Shown: one piece after another, positions 14,599 through 22,394 of the stretch
Numbering within the stretch: position 1 is the first letter of the stretch
How the letters are laid out: every line of letters starts with the position of its first letter
Origin: a virus
DNA: 46,957 nucleotides
Reading direction: 5' to 3' (one strand)
IMG/VR virus record: IMGVR_UViG_3300027779_000047
Coordinates: 1-46,957 of that record
Translations under genes and position numbers: made by a program
Notes under the pieces: generated by a model
What the model was told of the DNA's origin: nothing
Databases searched by the model: none
The model's input: only the letters and a program-made list of their open reading frames with translations

Positions 14599-14614
14599 TA
14601 ATTGGAGAAGACTA

Positions 14615-14833
14615 TTGTCATTGAACACACCGAAAACTTTCGCTATCAAGATAGAAGAAGTTGTTAAAGAAAAAAAGATATCACATATGGATGCTGTCCT
14701 GTGGTATTGTGAGGATCAAGCAATTGAACCAGATTCGGTTAAGAGTTTAATCTCCAAAGCGTTGAAGGAAAAGATCGAAGCTAATGCTAGAGATTTGAAT
14801 TTCCTTCCCCGCCAGGCACAATTGCCAATATAG
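14615..14833 (+). CDS. 33: gp33-like late transcription co-activator
   Basis: 72 aa from a TTG start 7 nt after GGAG. The sequence VKEKKISHMDAVLWYCE, then IEPDSVKSLISKALKEKIE and NFLPRQAQLPI, matches my recollection of gp33 of cyano- and marine T4-like phages. T4 gp33 bridges the sliding clamp gp45 and host RNA polymerase with gp55 at TATAAATA late promoters. Position directly upstream of gp59 and gp32 equals the T4 order 33-59-32, and TATAAATA boxes are present in this window. Shorter than T4 gp33 (112 aa). Confidence 0.6.
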   Translation: MSLNTPKTFAIKIEEVVKEKKISHMDAVLWYCEDQAIEPDSVKSLISKALKEKIEANARDLNFLPRQAQLPI

Positions 14834-14845
14834 CTAGGAGCTACT

Positions 14846-15055
14846 ATGTTTATTCTACTTGCAATCATTCCACTTATATTTGTAACCGCCAATGATGAGG
14901 CGCTAGACAAGTTCGCAGAAGAACGTGCTTTAGGTGCAGAATGGCACTACGTAGGTAAACAACCAGTAGACCCAGATGCTAAATCTATACCCCTACAAGT
15001 AGAGGGTGAAGAACCTTATATTTTATATAAGTTGAAAATGCCAGATGCAAAATAG
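14846..15055 (+). CDS. Small exported or membrane protein (69 aa)
   Basis: The N-terminal hydrophobic segment (MFILLAIIPLIFVTA, residues 1-15) is a signal peptide or anchor; a hydrophilic domain of about 50 residues follows. Ribosome site TAGGAG 8 nt before the ATG. It overlaps the next gene by 11 nt. No recognised family. Confidence 0.55.
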   Translation: MFILLAIIPLIFVTANDEALDKFAEERALGAEWHYVGKQPVDPDAKSIPLQVEGEEPYILYKLKMPDAK

Positions 15056-15236
15056 TCTATTACAGGCTATTATAGTATTATTACCAACGTACATTGTCGC
15101 CTATTTTACAGACAAGATGATATACGTTATTCCTATGTTGGCTGCATGTTCGTTTATTGCAGCCAGTTTATCTCCTGCTAGTGTGAGAAGTAGAGTTGAA
15201 GAAGATGGCTACCGAAAAGACGATGGAACCGATTGA
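15045..15236 (+). CDS. Two-helix small membrane protein (63 aa)
   Basis: Two hydrophobic segments (about 5-20 and 26-44) and a charged C-terminal tail (SRVEEDGYRKDDGTD). It overlaps both the upstream exported protein and the gp59 start by about 11 and 32 nt. Possible holin-type size and topology, but no direct evidence for that. Confidence 0.5.
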   Translation: MQNSLLQAIIVLLPTYIVAYFTDKMIYVIPMLAACSFIAASLSPASVRSRVEEDGYRKDDGTD

Positions 15237-15807
15237 CGTTTATTTGATGTATTGTGCATTGAAGGCTCATTTCGGCAAGGGTGATTACGACTACATCACC
15301 TATAAAGGTAAGACAAAGATCAAGAGAGAATCGTTCTATAAACGTAAAGATAGAGGTTTCTTCGCTCGTATATCTAAGAAGTATTCAAATCCACAGGATT
15401 ACTTTATAGCAAATTTCATCAAGGACAGAAGTGGCTATGTTGCTAACTTCACTGATGAACATTATCAATCGTGGAAATTAAAGAGACAAGGTTTCTTTGA
15501 AGAATTTTTAGTTGAACTACAACCCCTAATCAATGCCCCACCGTTTGACAATCTTTTTAAAGTTGAGGATGGCACTCATCCTAAGCTCTTGAAAGAATTT
15601 CTTGGTGGGCGTGTGTCTATAGAGACAGTAATTATATTAGATGAACTGGTTGGGTTCAGCGTAGAATGGGATCAAAAACTGAATGAGGATGTTATATGGC
15701 CTAACTTAAAAAAACTTATGAAAGATTACAAAAGGTTCTTGACAATTGATGTCAAGAGGTATAAACTAAAGCTATTGAAGTTGATAGAGGAGTCCAATCA
15801 TGGATGA
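15205..15807 (+). CDS. 59: gp59-like helicase loader
   Basis: 200 aa from the ATG at 15205 (a TTG at 15196 is possible); T4 gp59 has 217. The N-terminal domain shows YLMYCALKAHFGKGDYDY, TYKGKTKIKRESFYKRKDR and a following FFARISKKY, the HMG-like DNA-binding half of gp59. gp59 loads gp41 helicase on gp32-coated forks. Location between gp33 and gp32 agrees with T4, and both gp32 (20310) and gp41 (36582) are present. Confidence 0.8.
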   Translation: MATEKTMEPIDVYLMYCALKAHFGKGDYDYITYKGKTKIKRESFYKRKDRGFFARISKKYSNPQDYFIANFIKDRSGYVANFTDEHYQSWKLKRQGFFEEFLVELQPLINAPPFDNLFKVEDGTHPKLLKEFLGGRVSIETVIILDELVGFSVEWDQKLNEDVIWPNLKKLMKDYKRFLTIDVKRYKLKLLKLIEESNHG

Positions 15808-16030
15808 AAAAAATAAGGCCATTTTGGCCAAGACGGTCAGAGTCGAAGGGTTCTTTGAATCCAAGACTGCCGAACTTACAGCTCAAGTTTCGAAACTTGA
15901 GGGAGAGTGTGCTGAGTTGGTAGTTTCCAACAAAGAACTCTCAGAGCGTTGTGCTAAGTTAGCAACACGCCATCCTACGTGGCCGCAAGGTTATAAACCA
16001 CGTAAGTATGTGAATAACGGAAGTCGATGA
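15800..16030 (+). CDS. Small coiled-coil protein (76 aa)
   Basis: It overlaps gp59 by 8 nt. A central coiled coil (FESKTAELTAQVSKLEGECA and the following ELVVSNKELSERCAKL, about 19-54) precedes a basic Pro-rich tail. Its end overlaps the halogenase start by 4 nt (ATGA), so it is the first member of the overlapping chain that continues to 20276. Role unknown. Confidence 0.55.
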   Translation: MDEKNKAILAKTVRVEGFFESKTAELTAQVSKLEGECAELVVSNKELSERCAKLATRHPTWPQGYKPRKYVNNGSR

Positions 16031-17478
16031 CAACTGTTGTTGTAGTCGGTGGTGGTACAGGAGGCGCACTAACGTGTGGCCTCCTTGCTACTAATGGTTA
16101 TAATGTTATATCTGTACGTAGTGTAGATATACCTATAATTGGTGTAGGTGAAAGTTCTACTCCACCACTCGTAGCCGCATTAAATCGTATGGGTATTGCC
16201 AAGGAGTTTGTTGAATCAAATAATTGTTGGCCAAAATACGGTGTTGTCTTTGAAGGTTGGGGTGATACTCCAATGGTTGGTGGATGGCCTGTTAACGGTA
16301 GACGTAATGAATGTATTACCTACCTAGAGGGTTTAACGAGAGGCGAAGAGATAGGTCGTATCGGTAGTGAAGTCATAGATGGCAAGATGCCGTATATGGA
16401 AGAAGCTGATAGGTTCTATACTACTATAGCATTGCATATAGATTCTACTGATACATCTGAGTTTATATTTGATAAGTTTAAAGATAAGATACAAACTGTT
16501 TATGGTAATGTTGTTGATGTCCAAAAGGGCTCACAGGGTATTGACCATATACTAGTTGATAATACTGGCGCCAATGGCGGTGCCACAGTATTATCTGGAG
16601 ATTACTTTATTGATGCCACGGGGTTCAGTAGAGTGTTGATTAAAGAGATGACTGATTCCTTTATCCCGTCAGAGATACCAACGAACTCTGCTGTGTTTGG
16701 TGAGATAAAGAGATTAGATAAGGCGCCAAACGAGGTTTTGTTTGGATGGAATAGTATGATGACTACCGCTAAGACAGCGACTGCTGGGTGGATGTGGAAC
16801 ATACCACTGAGAGATAGATACGGTTCTGGGTATGTTTATAGTTCTGATTTTCTTACAGAGGAAGAGGCAGAGAAAGAGTTTTATGATTATAGTGGTTGTG
16901 AGAAGTTTGGGCATATGCATTATACGCCTGGATGGATGGCTGACCCAGCAGTAGGTAACTGTTTCGCAGTAGGTATTGCCGCTGGATTTTTAGATGCTTT
17001 GGACTCTCCGTCTATTGGATTGACCGTACTACATATTATGAGTTTCATGAGGAATAAGGAAACGCCCCATAAACACAATAAGTACTGTTCTGGTGCATTT
17101 AATGAGTTAGAAGAATACCTCTTAATGCACTATAAAACCTGTAATAGAACTGAAGCATTTTGGAAGAGCTTCACTCACTTTACAGAAGAGGAAATGAAAC
17201 TAAGATTTGTGATGGCAATAAATTCTAAGGATTGGGATGATAGGTCTGTTAGTGGATTCACTAATAGTGCCACTGCTAGAATTATTACACACAGAATGAA
17301 AATCGATGAAGACTATGCTAGTATGATATATGAGAATATACCTCAAGCAGAACGAGATCAAGCAAAGATTCAATGGATCATGGCTAGAGATCAATTCGTA
17401 CCATTTTCATACGAACTGTTTACACGGCACGTATTGGAATCAACTAACATCAAAGAAAGAGAAGGACAGTTTAGATGA
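16027..17478 (+). CDS. Flavin-dependent halogenase (tryptophan halogenase family)
   Basis: 483 aa. FAD-binding GGGTGG at 8-13 and the GVGESSTPPL segment (39-48) are followed by the candidate catalytic lysine Lys70 in CWPKYGVVFEGW, equivalent to Lys79 of PrnA by position. The family hallmark WxWxIP is present as WMWNIP (255-260). Such enzymes use FADH2, O2 and halide to halogenate an aromatic substrate. A cyanophage member (VirX1) is known to halogenate varied substrates. It needs a flavin reductase, none of which is seen here. ATGA overlaps link it to ThyX. Substrate unknown. Confidence 0.85.
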   Translation: MTTVVVVGGGTGGALTCGLLATNGYNVISVRSVDIPIIGVGESSTPPLVAALNRMGIAKEFVESNNCWPKYGVVFEGWGDTPMVGGWPVNGRRNECITYLEGLTRGEEIGRIGSEVIDGKMPYMEEADRFYTTIALHIDSTDTSEFIFDKFKDKIQTVYGNVVDVQKGSQGIDHILVDNTGANGGATVLSGDYFIDATGFSRVLIKEMTDSFIPSEIPTNSAVFGEIKRLDKAPNEVLFGWNSMMTTAKTATAGWMWNIPLRDRYGSGYVYSSDFLTEEEAEKEFYDYSGCEKFGHMHYTPGWMADPAVGNCFAVGIAAGFLDALDSPSIGLTVLHIMSFMRNKETPHKHNKYCSGAFNELEEYLLMHYKTCNRTEAFWKSFTHFTEEEMKLRFVMAINSKDWDDRSVSGFTNSATARIITHRMKIDEDYASMIYENIPQAERDQAKIQWIMARDQFVPFSYELFTRHVLESTNIKEREGQFR

Positions 17479-18149
17479 GTAAAGTAACATATGTCGATCA
17501 CATGGGATCAGACCTATCCGTAGTTAACGCTGCTAGGGTTAGTTTTGCAAAAACGTCAGAGTGGATGTCTATACCAGAAGCAGGCCCAACAGTGGGTCTT
17601 TTGACTGAACAAGATGAGAAGATTATTAATTATCTTGCTAAGCATAATCATTGGAGTCCTTTTGGTCATGCATCTTTACAAATCCATGTCAAGGCCCCAG
17701 TGTTTGTTGCCAGGCAGTTGGTTAAGCACCAAGTTGGATTGGTGTGGAATGAAGTATCTCGTAGGTACGTAGATCATGAAGTAGAATTTCATATGCCCGA
17801 TGCATGGCGTGGTCGTGCTGATGATAAGAAGCAAGGATCGTCTGAAGAAGAGATTGATATCAATCCTAGACATTCTATGGTAGATGATTATGAACAGGTT
17901 TGTCAGAAAGCAAAGTGGACGTATGAACACCTTCTAAGGCAGGGTGTGTGTCCAGAACAAGCTCGTATGGTACTACCACAATCAATGATGACTGAATGGT
18001 ACTGGAGTGGTACACTAATGGCATTTGCCCGTGTATGTAATCTACGATGTAAACCAGATACACAACTTGAGACACAGATGGTAGCAAATCAAATAGATGA
18101 GATAGGTAATGACCTCTTCTCTTATTCATGGGGAGCTTTGCGTAAGTGA
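17475..18149 (+). CDS. thyX: Flavin-dependent thymidylate synthase ThyX
   Basis: 224 aa. The ThyX signature is seen as KHQVGLVWNEVSRRY (84-98), a variant of the usual RHRx7S motif in which the two arginines flanking the His are Lys and Gln. Upstream NHWSPFGHASLQ fits the substrate-binding region, and LPQSMMTEWYWSGTL the C-terminal motif. It makes dTMP from dUMP with FAD, NADPH and methylene-tetrahydrofolate. ATGA overlaps on both sides tie it to the halogenase and the PP-loop gene. Confidence 0.85.
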   Translation: MSKVTYVDHMGSDLSVVNAARVSFAKTSEWMSIPEAGPTVGLLTEQDEKIINYLAKHNHWSPFGHASLQIHVKAPVFVARQLVKHQVGLVWNEVSRRYVDHEVEFHMPDAWRGRADDKKQGSSEEEIDINPRHSMVDDYEQVCQKAKWTYEHLLRQGVCPEQARMVLPQSMMTEWYWSGTLMAFARVCNLRCKPDTQLETQMVANQIDEIGNDLFSYSWGALRK

Positions 18150-19210
18150 AGGACTTTGTTTACATAAGCAATCACTACCGTAATTGCTGGAAGTCCTATG
18201 TTGAGAACATTGAGAAATGGGATCACTGGGAACCCTTTGATGATGATTTTAAATTTGAATTTGATTTCCTATTAGAGAAAGAAAGCAGGCAACTAAAGAA
18301 AGTCAATAGGTTGCCCAGTTGGTATCTTAATGATGCTCTTGGTTACGGTGATGAATTTCTGTTTAGGACTAGTAACAAGTTCTATGAAGAGGTCGAATAC
18401 AAGTACACCGAAAACCTACCAGCCTTTAAAGACATTATGATAGAGCGTGCCACAGAGATGCGTGATATGGGTAAGATCATTGATGTTCTATATTCTGGTG
18501 GTATTGACAGTGTTGCTATACTTCTTGCCCTTTATGAAGTGTGTCCCAAAGATCAGATAAACGTAATAACATCTGGGTGGGATGCGATAAAAGAGTATCC
18601 TAAAGCATACAAAGAAATGATAGCATGGACTAAAACCACCCAGAATACAGGTAACATCTTTGGGGCCGCAGATATACGTAACCATCTATTCACCACGGGT
18701 TGTGAGGCAGATAGGTTATTTGGTAGTACGGGATACCCTCATAGTAGGAACACCAACAAAGAAAGATACACCCATGAAAATGACTACGATTACCACCACA
18801 AGCGCTGGTGGGAAATAACACAATATACGTTGCTAACACAATCGTTCCGTTTTCTACAGAATATTAAGGAAGACTTTGATATGAATCATTATCAGCCGTT
18901 CTTCCTATGTCCCCAGATACACAAGTTCGCCATCAATCAACACATTGATCGTGAAATAGTTTGGCACACAAATACATGGAGTGGTGATGAATTCCTAAAG
19001 TCGAAAATGGCTATTAGACATTTCATCGCTGGATTTGATCCAGACTATGCATACAGCAAAAGAAAAACTGATATGCCTCTGAGTGTTCAATATGGGATGG
19101 GTATGCCATTCCAAACAATATATAATGTGTGGGCCATAACGTCAGATGGTAAGATTGTCAATCAAGATAATATCATGGATTATATGGATAGGGAGTATCT
19201 AACAATATGA
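18146..19210 (+). CDS. PP-loop ATP pyrophosphatase (asparagine-synthase-like)
   Basis: 354 aa. The PP-loop SGGIDS at 117-122, in IIDVLYSGGIDSVAILLAL, is the adenylation site of N-type ATP pyrophosphatases such as asparagine synthetase and related amidotransferases. There is no N-terminal glutaminase domain (no Cys2), so nitrogen or another nucleophile must come otherwise. About 110 residues precede the loop and the C-terminal domain is rich in aromatic residues. Overlap with thyX and the next gene indicates one operon. Substrate unknown. Confidence 0.7.
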   Translation: MKDFVYISNHYRNCWKSYVENIEKWDHWEPFDDDFKFEFDFLLEKESRQLKKVNRLPSWYLNDALGYGDEFLFRTSNKFYEEVEYKYTENLPAFKDIMIERATEMRDMGKIIDVLYSGGIDSVAILLALYEVCPKDQINVITSGWDAIKEYPKAYKEMIAWTKTTQNTGNIFGAADIRNHLFTTGCEADRLFGSTGYPHSRNTNKERYTHENDYDYHHKRWWEITQYTLLTQSFRFLQNIKEDFDMNHYQPFFLCPQIHKFAINQHIDREIVWHTNTWSGDEFLKSKMAIRHFIAGFDPDYAYSKRKTDMPLSVQYGMGMPFQTIYNVWAITSDGKIVNQDNIMDYMDREYLTI

Positions 19211-19374
19211 CAGACTTAGAAAGAATGATTGTACTAGTCGAAGAGATTGGTATGATGAAAAACAGGTATGAAGAAAATGCCGGCATGGGAAACCTCAACA
19301 CAGCAATATCTGTGTTAGAGCGCCGTGTTGAAGACTTAAAACTTAGAGTTGAAGCGACAAGGCAATCATGCTAA
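19207..19374 (+). CDS. Small coiled-coil protein (55 aa)
   Basis: The ATG overlaps the PP-loop stop (ATGA) and the 3' end overlaps the next gene by 7 nt. Sequence LERMIVLVEEIGMMKNRYEE then ISVLERRVEDLKLRVE forms two short coiled segments. Likely a structural or partner subunit in the operon; no family recognised. Confidence 0.55.
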   Translation: MTDLERMIVLVEEIGMMKNRYEENAGMGNLNTAISVLERRVEDLKLRVEATRQSC

Positions 19375-20276
19375 CTAGAGAACGAAACAAAATATTTGAG
19401 TTTTCACCTATGATCAATTTAGATAATGCACAGAATAAGGCTATTGTTTTTGGTAATGGTGAATCTAGAAAGTGGTGTGAAGGCAACCAGCATAATTGGA
19501 AAGATATACCTACATGGGGTTGTAATGCTATCTATCGTGACTTCTGGGTAGACAACTTAGTGGCTGTAGACTATGCCATGCAACAGGAAATATACACTTC
19601 TGATCTACTAGAAGAGCAACACGATTCTGATGATGTTGAGCAGGGGTCAATGAAGTTTCACTTTGCTAACTGGAATCCTATTCCTGCTGAGATTGCAGAT
19701 ATGATGTTCATGGGACAAGACGTTCCAGAGGAATTTATCCATAGGACTCCTAGAAGTGGCAACCACACAGAGCAGTGTGTAGTGTCTGGTAAGGAACCTA
19801 GTAAGATACAGGAGAGCATCGAATCGATGATCAAGCAGTTCCCCGATCTTGATGAGTTAGACCTAATGCTCAAAATGGGGAAGGATGTGGGTGTTTGGAT
19901 CACCTATCTAAGAGACGTTGATTTTGTTAAATCAATAGACTTCCCTGTGGGGTGGTCTGCTGGTAATACAGCCCTACATCTTGCATGTCAAGAAGGGCCA
20001 AAAGAAGTATACATGTTGGGATTTGACTTGTCATCATATGACGAGCCTCTAAACAACATATATAAGGGGTCAGATAACTATCTGCCCAGTGATGCAAAAG
20101 GTTTTAACACAATCAATTGGTTTAACCAGATGCAAACAGTGTTCAGCGAGTTTAAGGATATTACCTTTAATTGGGTAGACCCTATTCATCGTGCTGGAGA
20201 GATATCTAATGTTAATAATAATAACATAAGGTACTTGACAAAAGAAGAACTCTGTGGTATATTACATATACGATAA
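19368..20276 (+). CDS. Glycosyltransferase-like / DUF115-like protein
   Basis: 302 aa. AIVFGNGESRKW near residues 24-35, TWGCNAIYRDF near 47-57 and VAVDYAM form the N-terminal Rossmann-like part; GNTALHLACQ and VYMLGFDLSSYD form the second half. This is the layout of sialyltransferase (GT42)- and DUF115/MAF-type folds, so a nucleotide-sugar enzyme is plausible but unproven. Residues SDDVEQGS are encoded by a 25-bp stretch that recurs exactly in the gene at 21208. It ends the halogenase operon; promoter 20235 lies in its 3' end. Confidence 0.5.
   Translation: MLTRERNKIFEFSPMINLDNAQNKAIVFGNGESRKWCEGNQHNWKDIPTWGCNAIYRDFWVDNLVAVDYAMQQEIYTSDLLEEQHDSDDVEQGSMKFHFANWNPIPAEIADMMFMGQDVPEEFIHRTPRSGNHTEQCVVSGKEPSKIQESIESMIKQFPDLDELDLMLKMGKDVGVWITYLRDVDFVKSIDFPVGWSAGNTALHLACQEGPKEVYMLGFDLSSYDEPLNNIYKGSDNYLPSDAKGFNTINWFNQMQTVFSEFKDITFNWVDPIHRAGEISNVNNNNIRYLTKEELCGILHIR
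19625..19649 (+). repeat. 25-bp exact repeat, copy 1
   Basis: Identical over 25 bp to 21324-21348 and read in the same frame, giving SDDVEQGS in both proteins. The flanking sequence is unrelated. Confidence 0.75.
20235..20263 (+). promoter_or_regulatory. Promoter of gp32
   Basis: TTGACA (20235-20240), 17 bp, TATATT (20258-20263), with the AAGGTAC upstream block. It lies at the 3' end of the preceding gene and gives a leader of about 40 nt ending in TAAGGAGATACAT before the gp32 ATG. Confidence 0.8.
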
Positions 20277-20309
20277 CAAAAAAGCATATATTTACATAAG
20301 GAGATACAT

Positions 20310-21200
20310 ATGTCGTTAAGTACACTAAAGAAGTCCAATTCTTTGGACAAACTGCTCGGTGCAGTCCAAGCAGAGAACGCCCCCCAAGAGAAGAAATCCT
20401 ACGTGGATGATCGTATCTGGAAGCCAGTAATGGATAAGACAGGTAACGGTTATGCCGTAATTCGTTTTCTACCAGCAGTCGATGGTGAAGATATGCCATG
20501 GGCAAAGGTTTGGAACCATGCGTTTCAAGGCCCTACTGGTCAGTGGTATATTGAGAACTCTCTCACTACCATCAATCAGAACGATCCAGTATCAGAATTG
20601 AATTCTAATTTCTGGAACTCTGGAGTAGAATCTGATAAGGAAATCGCTCGTAAGCAGAAGCGTAAGTTGCAATACTTCGCTAATATCTTGGTAGTTCAAG
20701 ATAAGGCTAATCCTGCCAATGAAGGTAAAGTTATGCTTTATCGTTTTGGTAAGAAAATCTTTGATAAGTGCATGGAAGCAATGCAACCAGCATTTGAAGA
20801 TGAGACTCCTATGAATCCTTTTGATTTCTGGGAAGGTGCAGACTTCAAGTTGAAGTTACGTAAGGTTGAAGGTTATTGGAACTATGATAAGTCAGAGTTC
20901 GCTGATCCATCACCTGTCTTTGATAATGATGAAGAGATTGAAGCACTGTGGAAGAAGCAGTATCCGCTTTCGGAGTTTACTTCTGCTTCCAACTTCAAGT
21001 CTTATGATGAGTTGAAGACTCGTATGGAGACAGTCTTGTCTGGAACTACTAGTGTTAGTAAGGCTGCTGAGATGATGGTTGCAGAACCATCTACTACAGT
21101 TACAGTTGATACTGTTGCTGTTCCTGCTCCGTCTGTGTCTGCTTCATCTGATGATGAGGACACTATGTCCTACTTTGAAAAACTTGCAGATAAGGGGTAA
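20310..21200 (+). CDS. 32: gp32-like single-stranded DNA-binding protein
   Basis: 296 aa, against 301 in T4. The core matches gp32: WKPVMDKTGNGYAVIRFLP, ANILVVQDKANPANEGKV, YRFGKKIFDK, FWEGADFKLKLRKVEGYWNYD and a disordered tail ending in an acidic DDEDTMSYFEKLADKG, the interaction tail for gp59 and polymerase. The T4 zinc site is incomplete: one His (WNHAF) remains, but the three cysteines are replaced in the segment LTTINQNDPVSEL, so this copy probably binds no zinc. Confidence 0.9.
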   Translation: MSLSTLKKSNSLDKLLGAVQAENAPQEKKSYVDDRIWKPVMDKTGNGYAVIRFLPAVDGEDMPWAKVWNHAFQGPTGQWYIENSLTTINQNDPVSELNSNFWNSGVESDKEIARKQKRKLQYFANILVVQDKANPANEGKVMLYRFGKKIFDKCMEAMQPAFEDETPMNPFDFWEGADFKLKLRKVEGYWNYDKSEFADPSPVFDNDEEIEALWKKQYPLSEFTSASNFKSYDELKTRMETVLSGTTSVSKAAEMMVAEPSTTVTVDTVAVPAPSVSASSDDEDTMSYFEKLADKG

Positions 21201-21207
21201 TCTGATA

Positions 21208-21705
21208 ATGCAAAACTATTTAGCATCGGCAATTGTCGTAGTTACTTTAGTGTCTCCAGCCATAAGTCTGGCTGGAGATAAAACTCTAACTGTTCCTGTG
21301 CCCAAGACCATCACACTAGTTTGTTCTGATGATGTTGAGCAGGGGTCAGTTGTACTTACCAATCCACCTAAGTTTAGTTGTAAAGATTATGAAACTATTC
21401 AAGGAGTTGTTGGTTTGGGTATTACTATTGGGCCTGATTCTAAGGCGTTGGAAATCTCTCAAGCAATTAAAGATGCTAAGAAAGAACCAACCTTCGTAGC
21501 CAAACGTAATGTAATGCCTCCACTAACTGCTACTAAGGAGTTTGATATTGATCGTAGGGAGAGTAATCCTATTGTTCAACAGAAACGGTTGGAATTGGTT
21601 AGAGCTAACCGCCTAGAGTATTGGCGTGCTTGGGATCAGAACAACGGTACTTATACAGATAAGTTCGCTGGTATCAAGAGGAATCGGTCATTTTTCAATG
21701 ACTGA
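21208..21705 (+). CDS. Exported protein downstream of gp32
   Basis: 165 aa from the ATG at 21208; a longer in-frame ORF overlapping gp32 is rejected. Signal peptide MQNYLASAIVVVTLVSPA with cleavage near LAG/DK (about 22). Two cysteines (VCSDD, FSCKD) could form a disulfide. The peptide SDDVEQGS is encoded by the 25-bp repeat. The C-terminal half is charged and helical. Last rightward gene before the strong terminator at 21773. Function unknown. Confidence 0.6.
   Translation: MQNYLASAIVVVTLVSPAISLAGDKTLTVPVPKTITLVCSDDVEQGSVVLTNPPKFSCKDYETIQGVVGLGITIGPDSKALEISQAIKDAKKEPTFVAKRNVMPPLTATKEFDIDRRESNPIVQQKRLELVRANRLEYWRAWDQNNGTYTDKFAGIKRNRSFFND
21324..21348 (+). repeat. 25-bp exact repeat, copy 2
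   Basis: Second copy of the sequence at 19625-19649, same reading frame, in an unrelated gene. Confidence 0.75.
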
Positions 21706-21772
21706 TGGTAAGGCGAAACGTCTCCCTGTCGCTGAATAGGATTCGGGCTAAAAAGATCGCTGTAAAGAAGAG

Positions 21773-21798
21773 CCCCTCATGGAAACATGGGGGGTTTT
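21773..21798 (+). terminator. Strong terminator between convergent transcripts
   Basis: CCCCTCATG (21773-21781) and CATGGGGGG (21786-21794) form a 9-bp stem capped by a GAAA tetraloop, followed by TTTT. It ends the gp32 transcript. The stop codon of the leftward gene 22351-21797 overlaps the T-run, so the same stem stands at the end of both converging transcripts. Confidence 0.85.
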
Positions 21799-22351
21799 AC
21801 TTAGCTACGTACCACAAGTAACCCCAAATTAGGGCAACAACACCTATAACTATAATAGTACCACCAATGTTGTTTATCAGTTTAAGTAACTTCTGACGCT
21901 TCTTCTCTCGTTCCTCTTCGAATTTGAGTTTAGCAATCTTACGTCTCTCTTTATTCTCTTCTAATCTTTCATCTCTAAGGTCTAGTATCTCATTCCATGT
22001 ATTGAAACCAAAGCGCTTGTTTATCATACGTGCCATCTGTGCTATAGATTCTTCTATCTGCTTCTTCTGAATAACTTCGGCAGTAATATCTGACATGGAT
22101 TCTCCAGGCGTTTGACCATCATCTTTCCATTTTTTAGATAGGAAAGACTTCCACTGAGGATCGCCTTTATGGAGTTTATGTTCATTCTCTATATTGTATT
22201 GTGCTTGAAATACTTGATCTACATAACCAGCGACTTCTGAGGGGTCTTTACAATTAGAGATCATCCCCTTCACACCGGCGACTGCTGCTTTAGATAACGC
22301 AAGTGCGTCCACACACATCTTTAGACCTAGAGCTACTTCTACTATGGCCAT
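21797..22351 (-). CDS. Tail-operon membrane protein
   Basis: 184 aa. A helical charged middle (RDERLEENKERRKIAKLKFE and the following REKKRQKLLKL, about 126-158) leads to a C-terminal transmembrane helix (about 161-181, GGTIIVIGVVALIWGYLW). The N-terminal 35 residues are Ala-rich. It is the last gene of the leftward tail operon. Similar proteins next to tail genes in marine T4-like phages are uncharacterised as far as I know. Confidence 0.6.
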   Translation of the reverse strand: MAIVEVALGLKMCVDALALSKAAVAGVKGMISNCKDPSEVAGYVDQVFQAQYNIENEHKLHKGDPQWKSFLSKKWKDDGQTPGESMSDITAEVIQKKQIEESIAQMARMINKRFGFNTWNEILDLRDERLEENKERRKIAKLKFEEEREKKRQKLLKLINNIGGTIIVIGVVALIWGYLWYVAK

Positions 22352-22394
22352 ATGGGATTTCCTTTTCCTCTATGTCTATAGCAACCCCAATTTA

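Noticed and set aside
15735-15766. TTGACA with a TATAAA-like box inside gp59
   Set aside because: Spacing is 15 bp for TATAAA, unlike the strict 17 bp of all other sites, and it lies within coding sequence.
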